A stretch of 64,000 nt of DNA from Rhodococcus sp. 4CII (GTDB taxonomy: Bacteria; Actinomycetota; Actinomycetes; Mycobacteriales; Mycobacteriaceae): assembly GCF_014256275.1 (NCBI RefSeq), contig NZ_JACCFE010000002.1:62001-126000 (forward strand). The letters run 5' to 3'. Below, in pieces: positions 45,648 through 53,968 of the stretch. The translations under genes and the position numbers were made by a program. Numbering within the stretch: position 1 is the first letter of the stretch; every line of letters starts with the position of its first letter. The notes beneath the pieces are model-generated. The model made no database searches, was not told where the DNA came from, and saw only the letters and a list, made by a program, of their open reading frames with translations.

Positions 45648-46182
45648 TCCACTTCCCGACGGGTCAGCAGGGCCGGGCCGGTTGTGCGACGCGCACCGTG
45701 ACGCGGTCACGGCCATTGCGGTGACACCTGTCGCGTCGAGGTCGACGCGGACCCACTGCGGTGCAGGAGCACCGGCGTACGCGTGTCACCGTCCCGCCCG
45801 GCCAGCGCTGCGGCCGTGTACCGCAGACCCGACGGAAACCGCCAGCCAAACACGGCCACCCGCTGCGGGACGGGTGAGCGCTATGCCTTTACCTTTCCAT
45901 GCTCTCCAGCATCGAGACACGGATGCAGCGCGATGACCGCCACCGTAGATCTTCACGACACCGCGGAAACCCTTGCCCTCATGCGCATTTAGCTGGGATA
46001 GATGGTGTCGGCTGCCAAATTCCCGAGAAGTCACTTGCATGATGGAAGTGACTAGGGTTACATTTGACTTCCGAACCGCAGGCGAGGATCACCGCGCGGA
46101 TCGCCCTGACCGCCGGCGGACAGGGCGCCGACGGCCGCCATCAGGGCGGCCGACTACTCGCTGTCAATCGATGAGGTGCAAC
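45648..46182. other. Intergenic stretch upstream of the hydrolase-PrpE-SDR operon
   Basis: No gene of clear identity. A 19-codon frame near 45933 (MTATVDLHDTAETLALMRI) may be the scar of a lost gene. The only clear signal is the palindrome at 46029-46053. Confidence 0.4.
46029..46053. promoter_or_regulatory. Putative operator of the hydrolase-PrpE-SDR operon
   Basis: AGTCACTT (46029-46036) and AAGTGACT (46046-46053) are a perfect 8-bp inverted repeat with a nine-base spacer, 130 bases upstream of the first gene at 46183. No regulator gene adjoins this operon, so the protein binding here is not identified. Confidence 0.5.
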
Positions 46183-47076
46183 ATGAGTTCTTCCGTGAGC
46201 GATCGAGCTGTCCAGCAGTACCTTTCGGTCCAGATACCGACCCAGTACGTCGAGGTCGACGGCGTCCGCTACGCCTATCGGGAGGTGGGACAGGACCAGC
46301 ACCGGGACACGGCGCCGTTGGTTTTCCTGCACCGCTTCCGGGGAACGCTCGACGACTGGGATCCGGCGTTCGTCGACGCCGTGGCCGAGCACCGGCACGT
46401 CATTCTGTTCAGTGATGCCGCGGTGGGTTCGTCCACCGGGTCTGCGGCCACCAGCGTGGACGAGAAGGCCGCGAACGCTGCGTCTTTCGTTCGGGCGCTC
46501 GGGCATGACGTCGTGGACGTGCTCGGATTCTCCATGGGCGGCTTCGTGGCGCAGGCTTTCGCGATGCGCGAACCCACACTGGTCCGCAGCGTCGTCCTCG
46601 TCGGCACCGGTCCGGGCGGCAACGCCGAGACCGACCCGCACACCGACATTGTCTTCGACATCGCCCTCAAACCCGAATACTCCTTCGAAGACATCCGCTA
46701 CCTGTTCTTCGCCGACGGTCGCGATACCGAAACCCAGGCCTACATCGACCGCCACGCCCTGCGGACCGACCGCGAACCGCTCGTCGCACCGGCGACCATC
46801 CAGGCGATGGCCGGGCTGATCATGGACTTCATGGGCGGCAAGACCGACCATTACGCCCGACTCGGCACGCTGCACCAACCGACGCTCATCGTCTCCGGGG
46901 ACGACGACCACTTCTTCCCCGTCAAGAACCAGTGGCTGCTCTACCGGGAGCTGCCCGACGCTCAGCTGGCGGTCTACCCCCAGGCCGGACACGCACCACA
47001 CCAGCAGCACCCCGATGCCGTCGCGGCGCAAGTCACACGGTTCCTGCACGTGCGGGACACGGCAGCATCTCGATGA
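46183..47076 (+). CDS. Alpha/beta hydrolase, HRFRGTxDxWDP type
   Basis: A 297-residue alpha/beta hydrolase from the ATG at 46183 with GAGGTG upstream. The oxyanion-hole block is HRFRGTLDDWDPAFVD, the nucleophile elbow GFSMGGFVAQ, the acid in SGDDDHF and the His in QAGHAPHQQ. Its stop overlaps the start of the PrpE-like gene (ATGA), so the two are translated together. Paralogues at 38305 and 58297. It probably hydrolyses the ester or lactone whose acid is then activated by the downstream CoA synthetase. Confidence 0.85.
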   Translation: MSSSVSDRAVQQYLSVQIPTQYVEVDGVRYAYREVGQDQHRDTAPLVFLHRFRGTLDDWDPAFVDAVAEHRHVILFSDAAVGSSTGSAATSVDEKAANAASFVRALGHDVVDVLGFSMGGFVAQAFAMREPTLVRSVVLVGTGPGGNAETDPHTDIVFDIALKPEYSFEDIRYLFFADGRDTETQAYIDRHALRTDREPLVAPATIQAMAGLIMDFMGGKTDHYARLGTLHQPTLIVSGDDDHFFPVKNQWLLYRELPDAQLAVYPQAGHAPHQQHPDAVAAQVTRFLHVRDTAASR

Positions 47077-48971
47077 CGAGCTACAGCAGCCTGTACGAGA
47101 GTTGGCGTGCGGATCCGCTGGGTTTCTGGGGCAAGCAGGCGGCAAGTATCGACTGGGACACCCCGTGGACCGCGGTATTCGACGGGGACACCGGTCCGTA
47201 CGGCCGGTGGTTCCCCGGCGGCCGGTTGAACACGAGCTACAACTGTCTCGATCGTCACGTCGAGGCGGGCGCCGGCGACCGGCTCGCCCTCGTCTGGGAC
47301 AGTGCGATGACCGGCGAGAGCGCAAGTTACACCTACCGTGAAATGCGTGACCGTGTCGCGAAAGTGGCTGGTGCGCTGGCGGCCGTGGGCGTCGTCCGCG
47401 GCGATCGCGTCGTGATCTATATGCCGATGGTGCCCGACGCGGCGATTGCCATGCTGGCGTGCGCCAGGCTGGGGGCAGTCCATTCGGTTGTGTTCGGCGG
47501 CTTCGCCGCGTCCGAACTCGCCGCGCGGATCGATGCCACCGAGCCACGCGTGATCATCGCCGCGTCATGCGGTTTGGAGCCGGGCCGAGTGGTCGCCTAC
47601 AAGCCGGTACTCGATGCCGCATTGCTCCAGGCGCGACACCGCCCCGAGGCCTGTTTCGTGCTGCAGCGCCCGCAGGCGATCGCCGAGCTCCACCCGGGCC
47701 GCGACCACGATCTGCTGGCCGCAGCGGCAGCGGCCCGCCCACACCCACCGGTGCCGGTCGCGGCCACGGACCCGCTGTACATCCTGCACACGTCGGGCAC
47801 GACAGGACGTCCGAAGGGCGTCGTGCGGGACAACGGCGGGCACGCCGTGGCGCTCGCGGCGTCAATCCCGACGATCTTCGGGTTGCAGGCCGGCGACGTC
47901 TTGTGGGCGGCATCGGATGTCGGCTGGGTGGTCGGTCACTCGTATATCGTCTATGCGCCTCTGCTGGCGGGTCTGACGACGGTCATGTACGAGGGCAAAC
48001 CGATCGGCACCCCGGACGCCGGCGCGTTCTGGAACGTGATCGCCCGGCACCAAGTGAATGTCCTGTTCACCGCGCCGACGGCGATTCGCGCGATCAGGCG
48101 GCAGGACCCGGAGCTCGAGCTGATGGACCGGTACGACATCTCCTCTCTCCGTGCGGTCTTCCTGGCCGGCGAGCGGTGCGACCCACCGACCGCGACATGG
48201 CTGCAGACCCGGATCGACCGGCCCGTCATCGACAACTGGTGGCAGACCGAAACAGGCTGGCCGATCACCGCGCGCTTCCGCGGGGGCGAACTGACGCCGT
48301 TCAAGCCCGGCTCGGGAGGCCGACCGAGTCCGGGTTTCGAGATCCGGGCGCTCGACGACGACGGCGTACCGCTGTCGGCTGGTGAGACCGGCAACCTCGC
48401 ACTGCGGCTACCGCTGCCCCCCGGGTGCGCCCCGACCCTGTGGGGCGACGACGACGGGTACCGCGCGTCGTACCTGGACGACTTTCCCGGTTGGTACCGC
48501 ACCGGCGACGCCGGACATCTCGACACGGACGGGGACGTGTGGGTCCTGGGCCGCACCGACGACATCATCAACGTTGCGGGGCATCGGCTTTCGACCGGCG
48601 CGATGGAAGAGGTTCTCGCCGCGCATCCCGATGTGGCCGAATGCGCGGTGATCGGTGTCTCCGACCCGCTCAAAGGGGAGTCGCCGGTGGGCCTGGTCGT
48701 GCTCAAGACCGGGGTGAGTCGCGATCCGGAGACCGTCGTCAGCGAGCTGGTCGACATGGTCCGCAGCCAGATCGGGGCTGTGGCCGCCTTCCGCACCGCA
48801 GTGGTGGTCGACCAACTTCCCAAGACGCGGTCCGGGAAAATCCTGCGCCGGACGCTGCGCAACCTGGCGAATGGCGAACCCGTTCAGGTGCCGCCGACGA
48901 TCGAGGACGCGAGTGTGCTGGATCGGCTCCGCGACACCTTCCCGGCATCCCGGCCCGCGTCGGTCCGCTAA
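47073..48971 (+). CDS. PrpE-like acetyl/propionyl-CoA synthetase
   Basis: A 632-residue AMP-forming short-chain acyl-CoA synthetase. It shows the N-terminal ACS region (WDTPWTAVFD, LNTSYNCLDRHVEAG), SGTTGRPKGVVRD, the WWQTETGWPI motif, YRTGDAG, DIINVAGHRLSTGAMEE and the catalytic lysine in TRSGKILRR. Relatives activate propionate, 3-hydroxypropionate or acrylate. Family length is about 630 residues, so it is complete. It is coupled by a four-base overlap to the hydrolase and is followed 116 bases later by two SDR genes and an acryloyl-CoA-reductase-like gene. Confidence 0.88.
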   Translation: MTSYSSLYESWRADPLGFWGKQAASIDWDTPWTAVFDGDTGPYGRWFPGGRLNTSYNCLDRHVEAGAGDRLALVWDSAMTGESASYTYREMRDRVAKVAGALAAVGVVRGDRVVIYMPMVPDAAIAMLACARLGAVHSVVFGGFAASELAARIDATEPRVIIAASCGLEPGRVVAYKPVLDAALLQARHRPEACFVLQRPQAIAELHPGRDHDLLAAAAAARPHPPVPVAATDPLYILHTSGTTGRPKGVVRDNGGHAVALAASIPTIFGLQAGDVLWAASDVGWVVGHSYIVYAPLLAGLTTVMYEGKPIGTPDAGAFWNVIARHQVNVLFTAPTAIRAIRRQDPELELMDRYDISSLRAVFLAGERCDPPTATWLQTRIDRPVIDNWWQTETGWPITARFRGGELTPFKPGSGGRPSPGFEIRALDDDGVPLSAGETGNLALRLPLPPGCAPTLWGDDDGYRASYLDDFPGWYRTGDAGHLDTDGDVWVLGRTDDIINVAGHRLSTGAMEEVLAAHPDVAECAVIGVSDPLKGESPVGLVVLKTGVSRDPETVVSELVDMVRSQIGAVAAFRTAVVVDQLPKTRSGKILRRTLRNLANGEPVQVPPTIEDASVLDRLRDTFPASRPASVR

Positions 48972-49087
48972 CGCCTGACAACCCCCCAAGACGGCCCCGA
49001 GCCCCGGGTCCGCTCACCCCGGACGAACCCACGGATCTTTGTCAACGTCACCGTGCCGTGTCGTCCCAACCATAAGGAGACTGCAAA

Positions 49088-49903
49088 ATGGGACGAGTCG
49101 ACGGGAAAGTCGCCTTCATCACCGGCGCAGCCCGCGGTCAGGGCCGCAGCCACGCCCTGCTGCTCGCCGAGCAGGGCGCCGACATCATCGCGTTGGACAT
49201 GTGCAAACCGCTCGCGTCGGCTCGCTACGAACTGGCGTCGCCGAACGACCTCGCCGATACCCGCAAATCGGTCGAGGCCCTCGGCCGGCGTTGCATCAGC
49301 GTCGAGGCCGACGTGCGTGACGAGGACCAACTCGCGGAAGCAATCCGCGAGGGCGTAGCGGAGCTCGGCCCGATCGACATCGTGATCGCGAACGCCGGCG
49401 TCGCCCTCTTCGCCGTCGACGAGGCGCACGAGGCCTGGCAAGACACGATCGACATCAACCTCACAGGCATCTTCAACACGTTGGAGGCTGTGGTGCCCTC
49501 CATGATCGCGCGGGGTCGGGGCGGAGCCATCGTGCTGACCAGCTCCACCGCCGGCCTGCGCGGCATTCTCGGTCCGTCCCGGGCCGCGCTCGGCTATGTC
49601 GCCTCCAAGCACGGCCTGGTCGGGTTGATGCGCTCGTACGCCAATAACCTTGCCGCACATTCGATTCGTGTGAACACGGTGAACCCGTCCGGTGTGGAGA
49701 CGCCGATGATCACCGCCGCCTCGATGATCGGCTTCGTCGAAGCGAACCAGCACCTCGCAGCCGACATAACCAACCCCATGCCAGTCGAGTTGCTCCCCTG
49801 CCAGGACGTCAGCAACGCCGTCCTCTACCTGGTCTCGGACGACGGCCGCTACATCACCGGCACGACCTTGTCCGTCGACGCGGGCTTCAACAACAAGAAC
49901 TGA
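49088..49903 (+). CDS. Mycofactocin-coupled SDR-family oxidoreductase (first)
   Basis: A 271-residue SDR with TGAARGQGRSHALLLAEQGAD at the N-terminus, NAG in VIANAG, the catalytic Ser in LTSSTAG and Tyr-x3-Lys in GYVASKHG. The GAARGQGRSHA signature assigns it to the mycofactocin-coupled family. AAGGAG precedes the ATG. It and the next SDR differ clearly in the C-terminal substrate loop, here GVETPMITAASMIGFVEANQ, which is shorter than in the second SDR. It oxidises an alcohol whose identity is unknown. Confidence 0.9.
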   Translation: MGRVDGKVAFITGAARGQGRSHALLLAEQGADIIALDMCKPLASARYELASPNDLADTRKSVEALGRRCISVEADVRDEDQLAEAIREGVAELGPIDIVIANAGVALFAVDEAHEAWQDTIDINLTGIFNTLEAVVPSMIARGRGGAIVLTSSTAGLRGILGPSRAALGYVASKHGLVGLMRSYANNLAAHSIRVNTVNPSGVETPMITAASMIGFVEANQHLAADITNPMPVELLPCQDVSNAVLYLVSDDGRYITGTTLSVDAGFNNKN

Positions 49904-49913
49904 GGAGATAAAT

Positions 49914-50747
49914 ATGACCGGACGTGTCGAGGGCAAGGTTGCCTTCATCACCGGCGCCGCTCGTGGACAGGGCCGCGCGCACGCCGCGCGGCTGGCGTCG
50001 GAAGGCGCCGACATCATCGCCGTAGACCTGTGCGGGGACATCGATTCGGTGCCCTACCCGCTGGCCACCGACACCGACCTCAAGGAGACGGTGCGCCTGG
50101 TCGAGAGCCTCGGCCGACGGATTCTCGCAACCCGTGCCGATGTGCGCGACCTCGCCGCACTCGAGGCGGTGGTCGCCGCCGGCGTCGCCGAGTTCGGGCG
50201 CCTCGACATCGCGGTGGCTAACGCCGGCATCCTGTCGGCGGCGTCCACCGAGGCTCTGGCGGAGAAAAGCTGGCAGGACATGATCGATGTGAATCTCACC
50301 GGGGTCTACCACGCAGCCAAGGCCGCGATCCCGCACATCCGAGCGGGCGGCGGAGGTGGGGCGATCATCCTCACCAGCTCCGCCGTGGGCATCCGGGCCA
50401 TGCCCAATCTCCCGCACTACGTTGCCGCGAAGGCCGGCGTGATCGGGCTGATGCGGGCCATGTCGCTCGAGCTCGCCGCCGAGTGGATCCGCGTCAACAC
50501 CGTCAACCCCAGCATCGCGGACACGCTCATGGTGCAGAACAGCGCCGTACATCGGCTCTTCGTCCCCGACGTCGAAGATCCGACCCGCGAGCAGGCCGCG
50601 GAGGCGTTCGCCACCCTCAACCCGATGCCGACGCCCTGGGTCGATGCCGAGGACGTCGCGAACGCGGTGCTGTTCCTCGCATCGGACGAGGCACGGTACG
50701 TGACCGGGCTCGAGATGAAAATCGACGCCGGATTCTGCCTGGCCTGA
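49914..50747 (+). CDS. Mycofactocin-coupled SDR-family oxidoreductase (second)
   Basis: A 277-residue SDR starting ten bases after the first, with AGGAG upstream. It has TGAARGQGRAHAARLASEGAD, NAG in VANAGIL, the catalytic Ser in LTSSAVG and Tyr-x3-Lys in HYVAAKAG. The substrate loop (MVQNSAVHRLFVPDVEDPTR) is the full form seen also in the SDR at 35181. Two paralogous, adjacent enzymes suggest two sequential or stereochemically different alcohol oxidations, or a heteromeric complex. Confidence 0.9.
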   Translation: MTGRVEGKVAFITGAARGQGRAHAARLASEGADIIAVDLCGDIDSVPYPLATDTDLKETVRLVESLGRRILATRADVRDLAALEAVVAAGVAEFGRLDIAVANAGILSAASTEALAEKSWQDMIDVNLTGVYHAAKAAIPHIRAGGGGGAIILTSSAVGIRAMPNLPHYVAAKAGVIGLMRAMSLELAAEWIRVNTVNPSIADTLMVQNSAVHRLFVPDVEDPTREQAAEAFATLNPMPTPWVDAEDVANAVLFLASDEARYVTGLEMKIDAGFCLA

Positions 50748-50799
50748 CTCCGGGCGACACCATCCCATCAATGTATGACCAGTATGTGAAAGGAAATCT

Positions 50800-51789
50800 G
50801 TGGTGCGAGCAGTACAGATCGTGAAAGACGAATCCGGACAACGCGCAGAACTGACCGAGATCGCCGACGACGACATCGGCGAGGGCGACGTAACCATCGC
50901 GGTCGACTACTCGGCGGTGAACTTCAAAGACGGCCTCGGCGTGACGGGTATCGTTCCGGTCGTCCAGCGGTTCCCCATCGTCGCCGGCATCGACCTGGCC
51001 GGCACCGTCGTGGAAGCCCCCACCGGGTCGGGCTTCGCGCCGGGCGACGCCGTCGCGGTGAACGGCTGGGGTCTCGCGGTCGACCACAACGGCGGGTTCG
51101 CCACGCGTGCACGAGTGCCGTCGGCCTGGCTGACCAGGATCCCCGCCCGGTTCACCACTTGGCAGGCCATGGCGATCGGGACAGCCGGGTACACAGCGGC
51201 CCTCAGTGTCGCCGCGCTCCAGCGCCGCGGAGTCACCCCGAGTCAAGGACCGGTCCTGGTGACCGGCGCCGCCGGCGGTGTCGGCTCGGTGGCCATCGCC
51301 CTGCTGGCCGCACTCGGGCACGAGGTGCACGCCTCGACCGGGCGACCGAATGAAGAGGCCTACCTACGTAACCTGGGAGCCCAGGAGATCCTCGCCCGAT
51401 CCGAATTGAGCGAACCTTCCGAGGCCGCACTCGGCGCCGAGCGGTGGGCAGCGGCGGTCGACACCGTCGGCAGCCACACGCTGGTGAATGTCCTGGCGCA
51501 GATCCACTACGGCGGCACGGTGGCGAACTGCGGACTCGCCCAGGGACTCGACCTCCCCGGCTCGGTCGCGCCGTTCATCCTGCGATCCGTCACGCTCGTC
51601 GGGATCGACTCCGTCAACGCCCCCGCAGGCAGCCGAGACGAAGCATGGACTCTGCTGGACAAGCATCTCGACGACGCGCAGCTCGAGAAGATGACCACCA
51701 CGATCCCGCTCGACCAGGCCGCGGCGGTGGCACAACAGGTGCTCTCCGGAACCATCCGCGGACGAACCGTGGTGGACGTCAACGCCTAA
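50800..51789 (+). CDS. AcuI/YhdH-like NADPH-dependent acryloyl-CoA reductase
   Basis: A 329-residue medium-chain reductase without zinc ligands. It shows the YhdH-type N-terminus (NFKDGLGVTG), AGIDLAGTVVEAP, VNGWGLAVDHNGGFATRARVP and the nucleotide loop VTGAAGGVGSVAIALLAALGHEV. Start at GTG (50800) with AAAGGAA upstream. Known members reduce acryloyl-CoA to propionyl-CoA. With PrpE-like synthetase in the same operon it suggests handling of C3 acyl groups, but a 2-enoyl-CoA of another length is equally possible. A strong hairpin follows its stop codon. Confidence 0.85.
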   Translation: MVRAVQIVKDESGQRAELTEIADDDIGEGDVTIAVDYSAVNFKDGLGVTGIVPVVQRFPIVAGIDLAGTVVEAPTGSGFAPGDAVAVNGWGLAVDHNGGFATRARVPSAWLTRIPARFTTWQAMAIGTAGYTAALSVAALQRRGVTPSQGPVLVTGAAGGVGSVAIALLAALGHEVHASTGRPNEEAYLRNLGAQEILARSELSEPSEAALGAERWAAAVDTVGSHTLVNVLAQIHYGGTVANCGLAQGLDLPGSVAPFILRSVTLVGIDSVNAPAGSRDEAWTLLDKHLDDAQLEKMTTTIPLDQAAAVAQQVLSGTIRGRTVVDVNA

Positions 51790-51806
51790 ACCTGTCCGAA
51801 ATATCC

Positions 51807-51854
51807 AACGGGACGGCGAGTGGTCTCGGGGTACGTTCCACTCGCCGTCCCGTT
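51807..51854 (+). terminator. Hairpin terminator closing the 46183-51789 operon
   Basis: A 17-bp perfect stem, AACGGGACGGCGAGTGG (51807-51823) with its complement at 51838-51854 and a 14-base loop, beginning 18 bases after the last stop codon. Confidence 0.85.
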
Positions 51855-52040
51855 CAACAGTTCCGCCACCGATGCTCCCCTCCGACAGCGTGTTTCCACC
51901 GTCGAGGGCCCCTATTCCAGGCGTGGGATAAGCGTCTTGACGGGCAGCGCAAGAACGGCCGGCTTTCGTAGCCCTCACTGTGGCGAGAACGCGGATAGTT
52001 CCGCAATCCTCCTCAGTCCCGAACAGAAGTGTGAAATCCC

Positions 52041-52382
52041 GTGAATCCCCATAGGTATCGCCAAGGACAGCGTCGCGCCGCGTGGACCGATGCCACCCGT
52101 GCGCGCAAACATCTTGACGCCGAGACGGAGCGTCTCATCGTGTTCGCCAGTATGTGGGCACCCTACGGGGGCGCTACCGAGGGGGAAATCCTTGTGCACT
52201 TCGGAATGACCACTCGCCGTTTCATCGAACGATTGTGGCAGGTCGTCCCCGAATCGAACTGTCGCCAAGACGAGATACGAAGCTTATCGAGCGCATATCC
52301 GCGCAACCGTGCGAACGAGAGACTACTCACCCGATCCGTGAGTCCGTCGGCGATCCGTCACGTACGCGGCCCAGGCAACTGA
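52041..52382 (+). CDS. Small DUF3263-like helical protein, copy 2 of pair
   Basis: A 113-residue protein starting at GTG (52041); upstream GTGTGAAATCCC is nearly the same as before the gene at 39707. The core ERLIVFASMWAPYGGATEGEILVHFGMTTRRFIERLWQVVP matches copy 1 closely; the tail is longer by about 18 residues (SVSPSAIRHVRGPGN). Followed 48 bases later by the second copy of its partner. Function unknown. Confidence 0.6.
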   Translation: MNPHRYRQGQRRAAWTDATRARKHLDAETERLIVFASMWAPYGGATEGEILVHFGMTTRRFIERLWQVVPESNCRQDEIRSLSSAYPRNRANERLLTRSVSPSAIRHVRGPGN

Positions 52383-52430
52383 CGGCTCGACATGTCCAAA
52401 GACCTTGCGGATAGGTCGGAGCAAGGAAGG

Positions 52431-52682
52431 ATGTGGAACAGACATAACGACAATGACATTCTCGACTTTGCGCTTCTCTGGGAGCCGATTGGGGGACCTG
52501 CTCCGGAAAATGTTGCGGCCGCCTTCGCAATCGATATACGGGAGTACAACCACAGGCTCGGAGGTGGTGCGAGATCCCAGTTGACCCGACTGCAGCAAGG
52601 GATCACCTCACCCGAGCGCATCTATGGGCCGTCCGCCATTTCAGCGTTCCAGATCTCCGTAAGAGCCTGTCATCGGACCTGA
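52431..52682 (+). CDS. Small DUF3263-like helical protein, copy 2 partner
   Basis: An 83-residue protein from the ATG at 52431 (MWNRHNDNDILDFALLWEP) with AAGGAAGG immediately upstream; an ATG at 52392 could add 13 residues, but copy 1 begins at the equivalent MWN. The core is about two-thirds identical to the protein at 40091, with the C-terminus (SAISAFQISVRACHRT) diverged. Function unknown. Confidence 0.6.
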   Translation: MWNRHNDNDILDFALLWEPIGGPAPENVAAAFAIDIREYNHRLGGGARSQLTRLQQGITSPERIYGPSAISAFQISVRACHRT

Positions 52683-52933
52683 CTGGGTCTGCTCGTTGCT
52701 CGTTGACAACTCGACTGTCAAATTGCTTGTCCCGCGGCGCACCAGCCAGATCTGTCGCCACTCCCTGCCCGATGTTGCGTCGGCAGGCTCCCTGGGCTCT
52801 GTCGGCAGACTCTGGCTATACGCGCTCCGAACGCCCGTCCGTCGTCCATGGCCATCCGGGACCATCCTCAACGTGCCGCGGCAGAGGCAACCCCGAACGG
52901 GCTACCGCAACAGCGACGTCACGCGTGGCGCGT

Positions 52934-53428
52934 TCAGGCCGTGACCTCGTTGCGTCGAGCGAGCACGGCCCGCAACCGATCATCGGCGGAGGGGCCGGGC
53001 TGAAAGCTCGTGTGCTCGTCATCGAGCGGATCGCCCGTGGATCGGTCAATCAGCAGCGGTTCAACGTCGGCACCCGACTCTTTGTGCACCAGACGGACGT
53101 TGGGCGCTTCGGGCGGGAAGTTCTCGTTGCCCCAGGCATAGAGTGCTATCAGCACGGGTCGGAACGTTCGTCCGGACTCGGTCAGGACGTACTCGTGTCT
53201 CGGAGGGCGTTCGCTGTAGCGACGACGCTCGAGCAGGCCCGCCTCGACGAGGACCCCGAGCCGACGAGACAGGGAGTTGGTCGAAATCCCGAGGCTTTTC
53301 TGGAACTGATCGAAACGGGTGATGCCGTGCGTGGCGTCGCGCAGGATGAGAATGCTCCACCAGTCGCCCACCCGCTCGAGCGAGAGCGCGATCGGGCAAT
53401 CCATGTCCCGGAAACTGGTACGTTCCAT
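52934..53428 (-). CDS. HxlR-family transcriptional regulator (first)
   Basis: A 164-residue winged-helix HxlR protein starting at the ATG at 53428 (MERTSFRDMDCPIALSLERVGDWWSILILRDA). The N-terminal Cys and the ITRFDQFQKSLGISTNSLSRRLGVLVEAGLLERR helix region are typical. Relatives sense electrophiles or aldehydes and control nearby reductases. It is divergent from the flavin reductase gene at 53969 across a 540-base space containing the palindrome at 53915-53933. The C-terminal 40 residues (VRLVHKESGADVEP onward) go beyond the basic HxlR domain. Confidence 0.88.
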   Translation of the reverse strand: MERTSFRDMDCPIALSLERVGDWWSILILRDATHGITRFDQFQKSLGISTNSLSRRLGVLVEAGLLERRRYSERPPRHEYVLTESGRTFRPVLIALYAWGNENFPPEAPNVRLVHKESGADVEPLLIDRSTGDPLDDEHTSFQPGPSADDRLRAVLARRNEVTA

Positions 53429-53914
53429 AATAGAAGTATACCGCCGGGGTCCGCTGGCTGCCCACTCCATGCCCGAGGGTGACGACCCATTCAGTCCACC
53501 CCACATCCCACGGGACCAAGTCAAGCCGAGCGCCCTGGCGTACATCTCGGGGGATCGGCCACCGTGATCCGGTCCGCCGGGGTAGGGCGCACAGCCTCAT
53601 GCAGGCGGGCGGCGTTGCCGAACTGGTGCCGGTCGGGTTGCAGGTATTGGGCCCTGCCAGGGGTGATCTCACCACGAGGGAGTTCGTCACACCCACGCCG
53701 GAGGTGGGCGGCTACGTGCCACCGCCGGCCTACTCGTAACGAGACGGCGCGCCATGCCGGCCGATGATCGGGCCGGTGTTTCGACCTGGCATCGACGTCC
53801 GCGAGGCGCCGGGCCCATCCGGGCCACCGCCCGCGCCCGCCCCCACGTAACCGTCTAGGCCGGTCGCGCCGCAGCTCCAACGGGACGCGCGAGTTGCAAT
53901 AATAGTATTGATTA
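53429..53914. other. Intergenic stretch between HxlR and the flavin reductase operon
   Basis: No gene I can recognise. A 16-base A/T-rich part just upstream of the HxlR start (TATACTTCTATTATGG) may hold its promoter. Confidence 0.4.
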
Positions 53915-53933
53915 CTACTTTATTTTAAAGTAG
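53915..53933. promoter_or_regulatory. Putative operator of the flavin reductase-CoA ligase operon
   Basis: CTACTTTA-TTT-TAAAGTAG, a perfect 8-bp inverted repeat with a three-base spacer, 36 bases before the start codon at 53969. The A/T-rich core is distinct from the surrounding GC-rich DNA. Probable binding site for the HxlR protein encoded at 52934. Confidence 0.6.
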
Positions 53934-53968
53934 TGTGCTGTCGAGTCCGCATCCCGAAGGAGCACACC

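Noticed and set aside
45933..45992. A 19-codon peptide MTATVDLHDTAETLALMRI as a leader gene
   Set aside because: No ribosome-binding site of note, not coupled to the next gene, and the distance to 46183 is too large.
46141..47547. A 468-codon minus-strand frame opposite the hydrolase and PrpE genes
   Set aside because: Antisense to two clear genes with overlapping start and stop; the translation is Arg-rich low complexity.
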